Below, piece by piece: positions 1-6,259 of a stretch of 21,044 nt of DNA. A program made the translations under genes and the position numbers. The stretch's first letter is position 1; the number at the start of each line of letters is the position of its first letter. Source of the stretch: Haloimpatiens massiliensis. Lineage in GTDB: Bacteria > Bacillota > Clostridia > Clostridiales > Clostridiaceae. Location: contig NZ_LT854639.1 in NCBI RefSeq assembly GCF_900184255.1, positions 1 to 21,044 on the forward strand, written 5' to 3'. The notes below the pieces were generated by a model. The model was not told where the DNA came from. It made no database searches and was given only the letters and a program-made list of their open reading frames with translations.

Positions 1-375
<375 letters not shown>

Positions 376-396
376 AAATTAATTAACTAAAGATTT

Positions 397-504
397 TCCA
401 CACTGTGCAATTTTGAAAGAACAATAAGTTCTTTTAAAGGAAACTCGCTCAGCAGAGCTGAGGAGTACTATATTTCTAAGGTCTAAAGACCTAAGAACTA
501 TAGC
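397..504 (+). other. 23S-5S spacer with processing stems
   Basis: The first part (397-424) is the 3' strand of the 23S processing stalk. It is complementary to the sequence ahead of 23S in the other operon (19757-19782). Next is a compact hairpin at 443-466, ACTC-gc-TCAGC-aga-GCTGA-g-GAGT. A near copy of it recurs in the 16S-23S spacer at 19906-19929. Last comes a stem at 473-498 (TTCTAAGGTC/GACCTAAGAA) directly before 5S, probably a maturation signal. No gene is seen here. Confidence 0.7.
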
Positions 505-622
505 ATCTGGTGATTATGGCTTGAAGGTAACACCCCTTTCCATTCCGAACAGGACGGTTAAGCTTCAAAGCGCCGATGGTACTGCAGGGGAAGCCCTGTG
601 GGAGAGTAGGTCGTCGCCAGGT
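505..622 (+). rRNA. 5S rRNA
   Basis: This is a complete 5S rRNA of about 117 nt. The terminal helix forms between TCTGGTGA near the start and TCGCCAGG near the end. The internal region contains the conserved CCATTCCGAACAGG segment. It sits ~130 nt after 23S and 10 nt before tRNA-Lys, in the standard 16S-23S-5S order. The ends are estimated from the terminal helix and may be off by one to three bases. Confidence 0.95.
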
Positions 623-632
623 TGTTTATTTT

Positions 633-708
633 GATCTACTAGCTCAGTCGGTAGAGCACATGACTTTTAATCATGGTGTCCGGGGTTCGATTCCCCGGTA
701 GATCACCA
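633..708 (+). tRNA. tRNA-Lys (anticodon UUU)
   Basis: This is a 76-nt cloverleaf. The acceptor stem is GATCTAC/GTAGATC, followed by discriminator A and an encoded CCA at 706-708. The D arm contains AGCTCAGTCGGTAGAGC. The anticodon stem CATGA/TCATG encloses the loop CTTTTAA, so the anticodon is TTT (666-668), which reads lysine AAA and AAG. The T arm is CCGGGGTTCGATTCCCCGG. The gene is cotranscribed as the last member of the rRNA operon and ends at the operon terminator. Confidence 0.97.
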
Positions 709-746
709 AAAAACGTATCTCGTTCAGAGGTACGTTTTTTAATTTT
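708..746 (+). terminator. Rho-independent terminator of the left rRNA operon
   Basis: AAAAAACGTA (708-717) pairs with TACGTTTTTT (731-740) around a short loop that can pair further. A T-rich stretch follows. The stem begins at the last base of the tRNA-Lys CCA end. Its position and form fit the intrinsic terminator of the rRNA-tRNA transcript. Confidence 0.85.
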
Positions 747-1039
747 GTCTTAATTACCAGAAGCTTTTTAGCTTGTATTAGTTGTAAAATATAGAAGAGA
801 AGTAATAAAGAAAGATATTAAAAATAAGAACCGCAAGTTTTATTGGCATAGCCTGTGGAAATGATAGAACATAAATTGTGATAAATAAGAATTAATATAT
901 ATAATGTACAATTGTTCATTATTGGTATGTGTGGCAATAAAAAATATTAGGTTCAAAATAAAAGCATCAGTAATAGTATTGCGTAGATGTTGAAATTATG
1001 GTTTAATATATGTCAAAATAACAAAAAAGGAGTACTATT
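747..1039. promoter_or_regulatory. Leader of the formate/nitrite transporter gene with an 18-bp near-palindrome
   Basis: This stretch is AT-rich and holds no ORF. At 903-920, AATGTACAATTGTTCATT is an inverted repeat with a single mismatched pair (positions 5 and 14). It lies about 120 bp upstream of the start codon and is a candidate operator. I could not identify a convincing -35/-10 pair. A good ribosome binding site (AAGGAG) sits just before 1040. Confidence 0.35.
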
Positions 1040-1861
1040 ATGGAGAATAATATATTAAATCCATTAGAAATAAGAGAGGCAGTCATAAAAAGTGGAGAAG
1101 AAAAAGCGAAGATAAAACTAGGAAGTGGAATAATTTTAGGTATCTTAGCAGGTGCTTTTATAGCTATTGGTGGATCAGCAGCAGCAGTGGCATCTCATAG
1201 TGTTAATAATGTAGGGTTATCAAGGCTTGTAAGTGGAGTAGTATTTCCTGTAGGACTTATGATGGTATTAATTTGTGGAGCAGAGTTATTTACTGGTAAC
1301 AATCTTATGATCATACCTGCATTAGAAGGAAGAATAAAATTTAAAGATATGTTCAGAAATTGGATAATAATATATATATCTAATTTTATAGGCGCTACAA
1401 TTGTTTCATTTTTAATTTTTCGTTCAGGGATGCTAGATATTAGTGGCGGACAAGTAGGCGCCACATTAATCAAAGTAGCAGCTAACAAATCAGGATTGAG
1501 TTTTAGTACAGCTTTTACTAGTGGAATAATGTGTAATATCATAGTATGTCTTGCAGTTTGGGGAGCTTATGCGGCTAAAGATGTCATAAGTAAGATAATA
1601 ATGCCATGGTTTCTTATAATGGCTTTTGTTGTTTGTGGATTTGAACACTGTGTAGCTAATATGTATTATTTAACTATAGGTATGTTTGCTAAGACCAATG
1701 TACTTTATGTACAAGCTTCTGCACTTGGAGCAGATAAGTTAGCTCTTTTGGGGGGAAAATCATTTATAAATAATTTAATACCTGTTACTCTTGGCAATAT
1801 TGTTGGGGGAGCAGTATTAATAGGAGGAGCATATTTTCTAGCGTATAAAAAAGATAAATAG
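1040..1861 (+). CDS. Formate/nitrite transporter (FNT) family channel
   Basis: This 273-residue membrane protein has the length and six-helix pattern of the FocA/NirC/HSC family, pentameric inner-membrane channels for small monovalent anions such as formate, nitrite or hydrosulfide. Family motifs are visible: GAELFTGN at residues 80-87, SGIMCNIIV at 161-169, and GFEHCVANMY at 200-209. His203 in the last motif is the likely pore histidine. The start follows AAGGAG with normal spacing. The gene stands alone between the rRNA operon and a convergent gene, with its own terminator at 1955-2008. No pyruvate-formate lyase or nitrite reductase gene is nearby, so the substrate cannot be assigned: formate, nitrite and HS- are all possible. 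Family assignment is firm. Confidence 0.93.
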   Translation: MENNILNPLEIREAVIKSGEEKAKIKLGSGIILGILAGAFIAIGGSAAAVASHSVNNVGLSRLVSGVVFPVGLMMVLICGAELFTGNNLMIIPALEGRIKFKDMFRNWIIIYISNFIGATIVSFLIFRSGMLDISGGQVGATLIKVAANKSGLSFSTAFTSGIMCNIIVCLAVWGAYAAKDVISKIIMPWFLIMAFVVCGFEHCVANMYYLTIGMFAKTNVLYVQASALGADKLALLGGKSFINNLIPVTLGNIVGGAVLIGGAYFLAYKKDK

Positions 1862-1877
1862 TAAATGAGATTAAAAG

Positions 1878-1918
1878 ATGTTAATTTAAAGTATGTAAAA
1901 TATTTTAAATTAACATTA
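1878..1918. other. Hairpin after the FNT gene
   Basis: ATGTTAATTTAAA and TTTAAATTAACAT form a 13-bp perfect stem with a 14-15 nt loop, starting ~17 bp after the FNT stop codon. No clear T-tract follows, so it may be a 3' stabilising stem rather than the actual terminator, which lies just downstream. Confidence 0.5.
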
Positions 1919-1954
1919 TAAATATCTTATTAGTAAGTTCAATAGAATATAGTT

Positions 1955-2008
1955 AATATAGGATGATAAGTACATTATATTGTGATTATTATCCTATATT
2001 TTTATTTA
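1955..2008 (+). terminator. Intrinsic terminator of the FNT gene
   Basis: AATATAGGATGATAA (1955-1969) pairs with TTATTATCCTATATT (1986-2000) with one G-U pair. The tract TTTTATTTATT follows. This is a canonical stem and U-tract for the plus strand. Confidence 0.8.
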
Positions 2009-2026
2009 TTAGAACAATTAAAGTAT

Positions 2027-2190
2027 TAAGCCACATTCAAATAAATAACAAGTCAGTATGCTAGTCTATTTTGTGTCATACTGCGTCAGCAGAACCCACC
2101 GATAGTTCTAACTAGCGGCGGAACCTGCTTCCTTGTCTGACACAAAATATACCTGCATCTTTGACTTGTTATTTATTTTCATGTACCTTA
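2027..2190 (-). repeat. 164-bp long palindromic element with GC-rich core
   Basis: The outer arms (from 2027 and back from 2190) share AAATAAATAACAAGTCA and, further in, ATTTTGTGTCA, as inverted repeats of ~52 bp with a few mismatches. They enclose a GC-rich core at about 2083-2133. Read on the minus strand, the core folds as AGCAGGUUCCGCCG against CGGUGGGUUCUGCU, then UAGUU against AACUA, with several G-U pairs. On the plus strand these become A-C mismatches. This asymmetry suggests a structured RNA transcribed on the minus strand, possibly the 3' region of the L,D-transpeptidase transcript. The element lies between convergent genes. Function is unknown. Confidence 0.6.
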
Positions 2191-2292
2191 TTAAAAGCAT
2201 CATATTAAGATTATAAAAGGTTTGTCAAAAATGAGCTACTTGTATAGGGAGAGTATAATAATATTACGTAATAATATTAAGGGATGCTTTAT

Positions 2293-2673
2293 TTATATAA
2301 TTTTTACTGGCGTTCCTATAGGGACTATATTATACAGTTCTATTATATTATAGTTATAAAGACGAATACAGCCATTAGATACTGCTTTTCCTATAGAAGA
2401 GGGATTGTTAGTTCCATGAATTCCGTACTTGGGAATAGAAAGTCCAAGCCAGGCAGCGCCAAAAGGACCTCCAGGATTAAAAGCTTTATTTATTATTCTA
2501 AAGTTACCTTTTGGGGTAGGGGTAGATGGCTTACCAATTGCCACGGGGTATATTTTATAAATTTTTTTGTATTTATATAAAATGAGTTTACGATTTTTAG
2601 TACTTATTAGTATATTATACTGGAGTCTATACATCATTGTAGAATATAAATTATTATAATCCAAATGGTTCAT
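2293..2673 (-). CDS. Short L,D-transpeptidase (YkuD domain), no signal peptide
   Basis: This 126-residue protein consists almost entirely of a YkuD catalytic domain. That family forms 3-3 peptidoglycan crosslinks or attaches proteins to peptidoglycan through an active-site cysteine. Visible motifs are IGKPSTPTPKGNFRI at residues 46-60, catalytic His86 in IHGTNNPSSIG, and SNGCIRL at 99-105 with nucleophile Cys102 and Arg104. The start is at 2673 after GGGG on the minus strand. There is no N-terminal hydrophobic segment or LysM domain, unlike most secreted members, so how it would reach the wall is unclear. The gene is separated from the YidC operon by a strong hairpin at 2819-2864, so it probably has its own promoter. 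Enzyme family is sure; cellular role is not. Confidence 0.9.
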   Translation of the reverse strand: MNHLDYNNLYSTMMYRLQYNILISTKNRKLILYKYKKIYKIYPVAIGKPSTPTPKGNFRIINKAFNPGGPFGAAWLGLSIPKYGIHGTNNPSSIGKAVSNGCIRLYNYNIIELYNIVPIGTPVKII

Positions 2674-2818
2674 AATTAATCCCCAAATAAAATTGATATA
2701 TTACATGATATGTGGATATATAACATAAAGATAATATAAAATGTGAATAATTATTATAGTTAATAATAAATAATAATATATAAAAATTTAGATATAAACA
2801 TTGTTTTACCAGAGATAG

Positions 2819-2864
2819 AAAGACTCTTTTCAAAATGTAAATTTATATTTTGAAAAGAGTCTTT
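2819..2864 (-). terminator. Strong hairpin after the YidC-like gene
   Basis: This is a perfect 18-bp inverted repeat, AAAGACTCTTTTCAAAAT (2819-2836) against ATTTTGAAAAGAGTCTTT (2847-2864), with a 10-nt loop. It lies 19 bp beyond the stop codon of the YidC-like gene. The T residues on the minus strand are largely within the stem (GTCTTT). It is the best candidate for ending the four-gene minus-strand operon. Confidence 0.75.
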
Positions 2865-2883
2865 AAAAAGTTAATAAGGAAAT

Positions 2884-3537
2884 TTAATTATATAAAGTTT
2901 TTTTCCGCATGTATATTCTATAAATTATTTCTTCGAATAATGAAAATAATCCAGTGGTAATGAAATAAATACCTAGAGCAATGGGTGCTTTTACTGTTAA
3001 TATTAGACTAAATATGCTTGTGGTTAAAAGGCTTAATTTAGTACTTTGATTATTTAAGGGAAGCTTTAAAGAATTTAAATAAGGTATATATGAAAGTAAA
3101 GTGGGACAAATTGAAACAAATAAATATATAGCTGGAATTATAAAGTGAGGGTCGGGAAGTTTAATACTGCTTACCCAAGGAACAATAATACTACCTACAC
3201 TTATAGGCATTTTTATAATTACAAAGTACAGTGAAGAAATTATAGGTAATTGTAATAAGCTTATTAAACACCCTAACATAGATTTAGCATTTTCAGTGTA
3301 ACATTTTTGGAGTTCTTGCTGGAGTTTAGCTTTATCATTTCCATATTTAGTTTTTATACCTTCAATTTTTTGAGACATGCACTGTTGGTTATACATGCTC
3401 TTCTTTTGCTTTATTGATATAGGAATGAGAAAAACTCTTACCAGTATTGTTATTAAAATTATGGCAATACCTAAGTCGCCAGTAATATCAAAAATGTGAT
3501 TTAATAGATAATTAAGTGCATTAAAAATGATATTCAT
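2884..3537 (-). CDS. YidC/Oxa1-family membrane protein insertase paralogue
   Basis: This 217-residue protein matches the YidC/OxaA/SpoIIIJ family, which inserts and folds membrane proteins, and is about the length of a Gram-positive insertase core without the lipoprotein leader. The first membrane segment (~20-40) carries the hallmark hydrophilic-groove arginine, Arg34 in ILVRVFLIPI. It is followed by the charged cytoplasmic loop KQKKSM...KLQQELQKCY and further hydrophobic segments at about 86-108, 131-152 and 168-196. A basic tail ends the protein. The start follows AAGGAGAG. It is the last gene of an operon with PadR, a DUF1048-like membrane protein and a tiny membrane protein, unlike the housekeeping yidC next to rnpA and rpmH. 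A dedicated paralogue serving the neighbouring membrane proteins is plausible but inferred. Confidence 0.85.
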   Translation of the reverse strand: MNIIFNALNYLLNHIFDITGDLGIAIILITILVRVFLIPISIKQKKSMYNQQCMSQKIEGIKTKYGNDKAKLQQELQKCYTENAKSMLGCLISLLQLPIISSLYFVIIKMPISVGSIIVPWVSSIKLPDPHFIIPAIYLFVSICPTLLSYIPYLNSLKLPLNNQSTKLSLLTTSIFSLILTVKAPIALGIYFITTGLFSLFEEIIYRIYMRKKTLYN

Positions 3538-3619
3538 ATAAATCTCTCCTTTTATACGTGGTGTATCTCACCATGTAATAATTGAATTAACTATTTGAAC
3601 TTATAAATATCATTTTTAA

Positions 3620-3844
3620 TTAAAAAAGCTCACAATATCTCCAAACATCATATTTTTCATAACATAAGTAGTTTTTTATAGTTAAGTTTTTCCCGTATTT
3701 TACTGCTTTTATATAGCTATTCTTAATCAATGATACATTAAAATTTTTTTTACATTGTTTCAATGTTATTGCTATATAAAATAAGTTTGCTAAGAATATG
3801 AAAAGTAGTACCAATTGAATTATATTGATAGTATCAAATTTCAT
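3620..3844 (-). CDS. Small single-pass membrane protein, unknown function
   Basis: This is a small protein of about 74 residues. I chose the ATG at 3844 because the sequence just upstream, GTGAGG, is a good ribosome binding site 6 nt away. A GTG at 3856 would add four residues but lacks such a site. Residues ~7-28 form one hydrophobic membrane segment. The rest is a basic, tyrosine- and cysteine-containing tail ending YLCYEKYDVWRYCELF. It lies between the DUF1048-like gene and the YidC-like gene in the same operon, so it may be a client or partner of either. I recognise no family. Confidence 0.6.
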   Translation of the reverse strand: MKFDTINIIQLVLLFIFLANLFYIAITLKQCKKNFNVSLIKNSYIKAVKYGKNLTIKNYLCYEKYDVWRYCELF

Positions 3845-3876
3845 AATTAACCTCACATATATTTCTAGATAATTTA

Positions 3877-4584
3877 TTATTTAAAAATTTTTACTTTAAC
3901 CAGAGTCCACTTGAAAAATTCAATAGTGATTATTACAAAAGACATTAATATTAAATAATAAATACAATTGTTTAAATTTAATAAGTAATGAAACACTTCT
4001 TTACCAAATAGCTTACCAATAATAAATCGTGAAATCAATATAAAAATTACGTAAAAAGCAAGGGCTATGACTTCATTATAGGTAGTTTCCTTATTTATAA
4101 AAATACTTTGATAAAAAGTATAGGAGGAATTTCTTTGTCTAATTCTTTTACTTACAGGATAAAGTATTAATGAAATTGCATTAGCTAATATAAAATTATC
4201 AACTGTAATACTAAGAGTTAAAGAGTTATTAACAAATTTATTTGTAATGGACATAAATAATGAAAGTAAAATAAGAGTTATTAAGTATTTTTCAATGAAG
4301 TTTAGTATTTTTAAGTACGTGCTTTTATTTTTATTATACTCTTTTATTATGGATATGCAGAATTTTTCATAATCTTTTCCTATGAATAAATCCATAGATT
4401 TATTTTCAATCTGAGCTTCAAGCATTAGAGATATAATTTCCTGTAATACTTCTTCTTTTTCTATAGCTGCTAAATTACTGTTTTTAATATAAGTGGTTAT
4501 GGATTTATATAGGGCTAGATTTTCCGTATTTAATTTTTTTTCTTGCACTAATCTTAATTTTAATAGTTTCAATGTTAATATCAT
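3877..4584 (-). CDS. DUF1048-like plus multi-pass membrane protein, PadR-linked
   Basis: This is a 235-residue protein. Residues ~20-85 resemble DUF1048, a small helical domain usually encoded next to PadR regulators, with the pattern EEVLQEIISLMLEAQ...GKDYEKFCISIIKEY. The second part holds about four hydrophobic segments, at roughly 95-112, 125-142, 168-188 and 202-222. The gene starts 2 bp after the PadR stop codon, so the pair is translationally coupled. DUF1048 and DUF1700 proteins are common partners of PadR repressors, but their biochemical role is not known. The domain assignment rests on pattern and context, so it is moderate. Confidence 0.65.
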   Translation of the reverse strand: MILTLKLLKLRLVQEKKLNTENLALYKSITTYIKNSNLAAIEKEEVLQEIISLMLEAQIENKSMDLFIGKDYEKFCISIIKEYNKNKSTYLKILNFIEKYLITLILLSLFMSITNKFVNNSLTLSITVDNFILANAISLILYPVSKRIRQRNSSYTFYQSIFINKETTYNEVIALAFYVIFILISRFIIGKLFGKEVFHYLLNLNNCIYYLILMSFVIITIEFFKWTLVKVKIFK

Positions 4585-4586
4585 TA

Positions 4587-4907
4587 CTATCCCTCCAATA
4601 CAGTGTCAACATTTTTTTTTATTTCTTTCCAAGAAAGGATGAAGTCTTGTAAATTTTTTTCTCCATCTTCTGTAAGGTAATAGTATTTTCTCATAGGGCC
4701 TAGAGGAGAATTTTTCATAATGGAGTATAATAAGTTTTTCTTCTCTAAACGTATGAGTATAGGATATACACTACCTTCTGAGATTTCACTGAATCCATAA
4801 TTTATTAAACTTTCACATATGGCATAACCATACGTTTCTTTATCTTTAACTATTTTTAAAATACATCCTTCTAATAAACCCTTTAATATTTGGGTTGTAC
4901 TTGCCAT
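4587..4907 (-). CDS. PadR-family transcriptional regulator
   Basis: This 106-residue winged-helix regulator begins MASTTQILKGLLEGCIL. The ATG at 4907 is preferred over one eight codons upstream because AGGTG sits 6 nt before it. The PadR core is clear: LKGLLEGCILKIVKDKETYGYAICESL (helices 1-2), then SEGSVYPILIRLEKKNLL (recognition helix), then the wing GPMRKYYYLTEDGEKNL. The short C-terminal helix (DFILSWKEIKKNVDTVLEG) is typical of the small PadR-s2 group, which dimerise and often bind hydrophobic compounds. It heads a minus-strand operon and probably represses it: an inverted repeat covers the -35 region of its promoter. The ligand is unknown. Confidence 0.92.
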   Translation of the reverse strand: MASTTQILKGLLEGCILKIVKDKETYGYAICESLINYGFSEISEGSVYPILIRLEKKNLLYSIMKNSPLGPMRKYYYLTEDGEKNLQDFILSWKEIKKNVDTVLEG

Positions 4908-4950
4908 ATAATCACCTACTTTGTATTGCATAATAGTCTTTATAAATTAT

Positions 4951-4991
4951 ATAATATATCGACTACTATGTAATGCCAAGTAGTACTATAT
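4951..4991 (-). promoter_or_regulatory. Promoter and probable PadR operator
   Basis: On the minus strand, TTGGCA (4974-4979) and TATTAT (4951-4956) are separated by exactly 17 bp, a good sigma-A promoter ~44 bp upstream of the PadR start. An inverted repeat, ACTACT (4962-4967) and AGTAGT (4979-4984) flanked by ATAT/ATAT, overlaps the -35 box and the spacer. That is where a self-repressing PadR dimer would be expected to bind. It differs from the classical ATGT-N8-ACAT PadR site, so the operator call is inference. Confidence 0.6.
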
Positions 4992-5051
4992 TAATATTTA
5001 CAAAATAATTGTTGTAAATTAAATGTAAACATTGAGAAATAATTAAATGTT

Positions 5052-5107
5052 ATGATTATCCCACAATAAGTATTCCATTCCATTGTACCTTATTGTGGGT
5101 TAATCAT
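5052..5107. repeat. 56-bp palindrome: ends-only copy of the dispersed repeat
   Basis: This near-perfect palindrome has left arm GATTATCCCACAATAAGTAT and right arm ATACCTTATTGTGGGTTAATC-like. The left arm is the reverse complement of the right end of the 10327-10637 element. The right arm is the reverse complement of that element's left end. It therefore looks like the two termini of the larger element with the interior deleted, in opposite orientation. It lies between the divergent PadR operon and ABC genes and could also act as a hairpin in either transcript. Confidence 0.65.
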
Positions 5108-5328
5108 GTTATAATAAAGTGTTATGTAAGTGAATATTAGGATAGAGGTATTGAACTAAGTATATGTGGATATTGTTTAATACAAAATAATTAGTCAATT
5201 ACGAGATAAATTATCTACTGAAACACGCTGCTGAAGATAAAATAAATAGTTTTTTCTAATACGGAATATTGAAATTTCAGGTAGTAAAATATGTGGATAA
5301 AATATGTTGATGGGGGAATATAGCGGAT
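5108..5328. other. Leader of the ABC exporter genes
   Basis: This is AT-rich sequence without an ORF. A near-palindrome AGATAAATTATCT lies at about 5203-5215. A weak promoter-like TTGAAC occurs near 5152, but the spacing to a -10 box is poor. GGGGGA ahead of 5329 is the ribosome binding site. Nothing else is recognised. Confidence 0.3.
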
Positions 5329-6045
5329 ATGGTTTCAATGGAAGTTAAAAATTTAATAAAAAATTATGGCAAAGAGAAAGCAGTTAGTGGTATTTCATTT
5401 CAGTTAAATGCAGGTGAGATTACAGTTCTTGCAGGACCAAATGGAGCAGGAAAAACTACAACTATAAAGTGCATATTGTCTCTCTTAAGAAAAGATGAAG
5501 GAGAGGTTTTTATATGTGGCAAGAGCATTAAGGAAAAATCTATAAGAGAAAAATTAGCATATATGCCTGAAACACCAGATATATATCCATATCTTACAGT
5601 ATGGGAACATTTAAAATTTATAGCCTTAGCTTATAAATTAAATAATTGGGAAGAAAATGCAGAGAAAATGTTAAAATTATTTGGAATTTGGGATAAAAAG
5701 GATAAAATAAGTAAAAATTTATCCAAAGGAATGAAGCAAAAGGTATCTATTTGCATGGCACTTTTACATAATCCAGATATATTTTTGATAGATGAGCCCT
5801 TTGTAGGCTTAGATCCGAAAGGAATTAAAGATTTTAAGGATATTTTAAAGCTATTAAGAAATGAAGGGAAAACCATACTTATAAGTACACATATACTTTC
5901 TTCTGTGGAGGAGCTAAATGATAAAATTATCATAATGAAGAAAGGAAAAATTATAGCTAACGGAAGTAAGCAAGAGTTAAGGGATTTAATAGGAACAGAA
6001 GAAAATATGTCACTAGAAGATATATTCTTGAAGATTTCTGAATAG
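5329..6045 (+). CDS. ABC transporter ATP-binding protein
   Basis: This 238-residue protein is a complete nucleotide-binding domain. Walker A is GPNGAGKTT (residues 36-44), the signature is LSKGMKQ (131-137), Walker B is IFLIDEP (151-157), followed by D-loop GLDP and H-loop His188 in STHIL. The Q-loop position reads MPETPDIYP, with Glu in place of Gln. This is common in ABC-2 type exporters of the CcmA/YxlF group. It supplies ATP hydrolysis on the cytoplasmic face for the 535-residue membrane protein encoded next. The gene is divergent from the PadR operon. A 214-bp gap, containing a repeat fragment, separates it from its permease gene. The substrate is unknown. Confidence 0.95.
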   Translation: MVSMEVKNLIKNYGKEKAVSGISFQLNAGEITVLAGPNGAGKTTTIKCILSLLRKDEGEVFICGKSIKEKSIREKLAYMPETPDIYPYLTVWEHLKFIALAYKLNNWEENAEKMLKLFGIWDKKDKISKNLSKGMKQKVSICMALLHNPDIFLIDEPFVGLDPKGIKDFKDILKLLRNEGKTILISTHILSSVEELNDKIIIMKKGKIIANGSKQELRDLIGTEENMSLEDIFLKISE

Positions 6046-6072
6046 TAAACAAGCATTTAGTTAAGGCACATT

Positions 6073-6158
6073 TTTAAATAGTTTCTTTGCTTCTTATGCA
6101 ACTTATTCCAGAGAAAATTGATAATTCAAGTAATGGAGTACTTTTTGTAGGATAATCA
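6073..6158 (+). repeat. Half copy of the dispersed palindromic repeat
   Basis: These ~84 bp match 10552-10638, the outer right arm of the large palindrome, at roughly 89% identity by eye. Both contain GCTTCTTATG, ATTCCAGAGAAA and GTACTTTTTGT/ATACTTTTTGT and end GGATAATC. No matching left arm is present. The copy occupies the gap between the ABC ATPase and permease genes, so it lies inside the predicted operon and would be transcribed. Confidence 0.75.
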
Positions 6159-6259
6159 GATGATTAATTGCTTATATATTTAATAAAAGTACAATGTGAA
6201 AGATTGTATTAATAATTTAGTAAATACAAACCTAAATAGTATAAGGGGGAGACTTTATA

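Noticed and set aside
2284..2580. Plus-strand reading frame of 98 codons
   Set aside because: It lies opposite the L,D-transpeptidase gene, has no plausible ribosome binding site and shows no protein-like pattern.
5631..6056. 141-codon minus-strand frame
   Set aside because: It is a shadow of the ABC ATPase gene, which has all its motifs on the plus strand.
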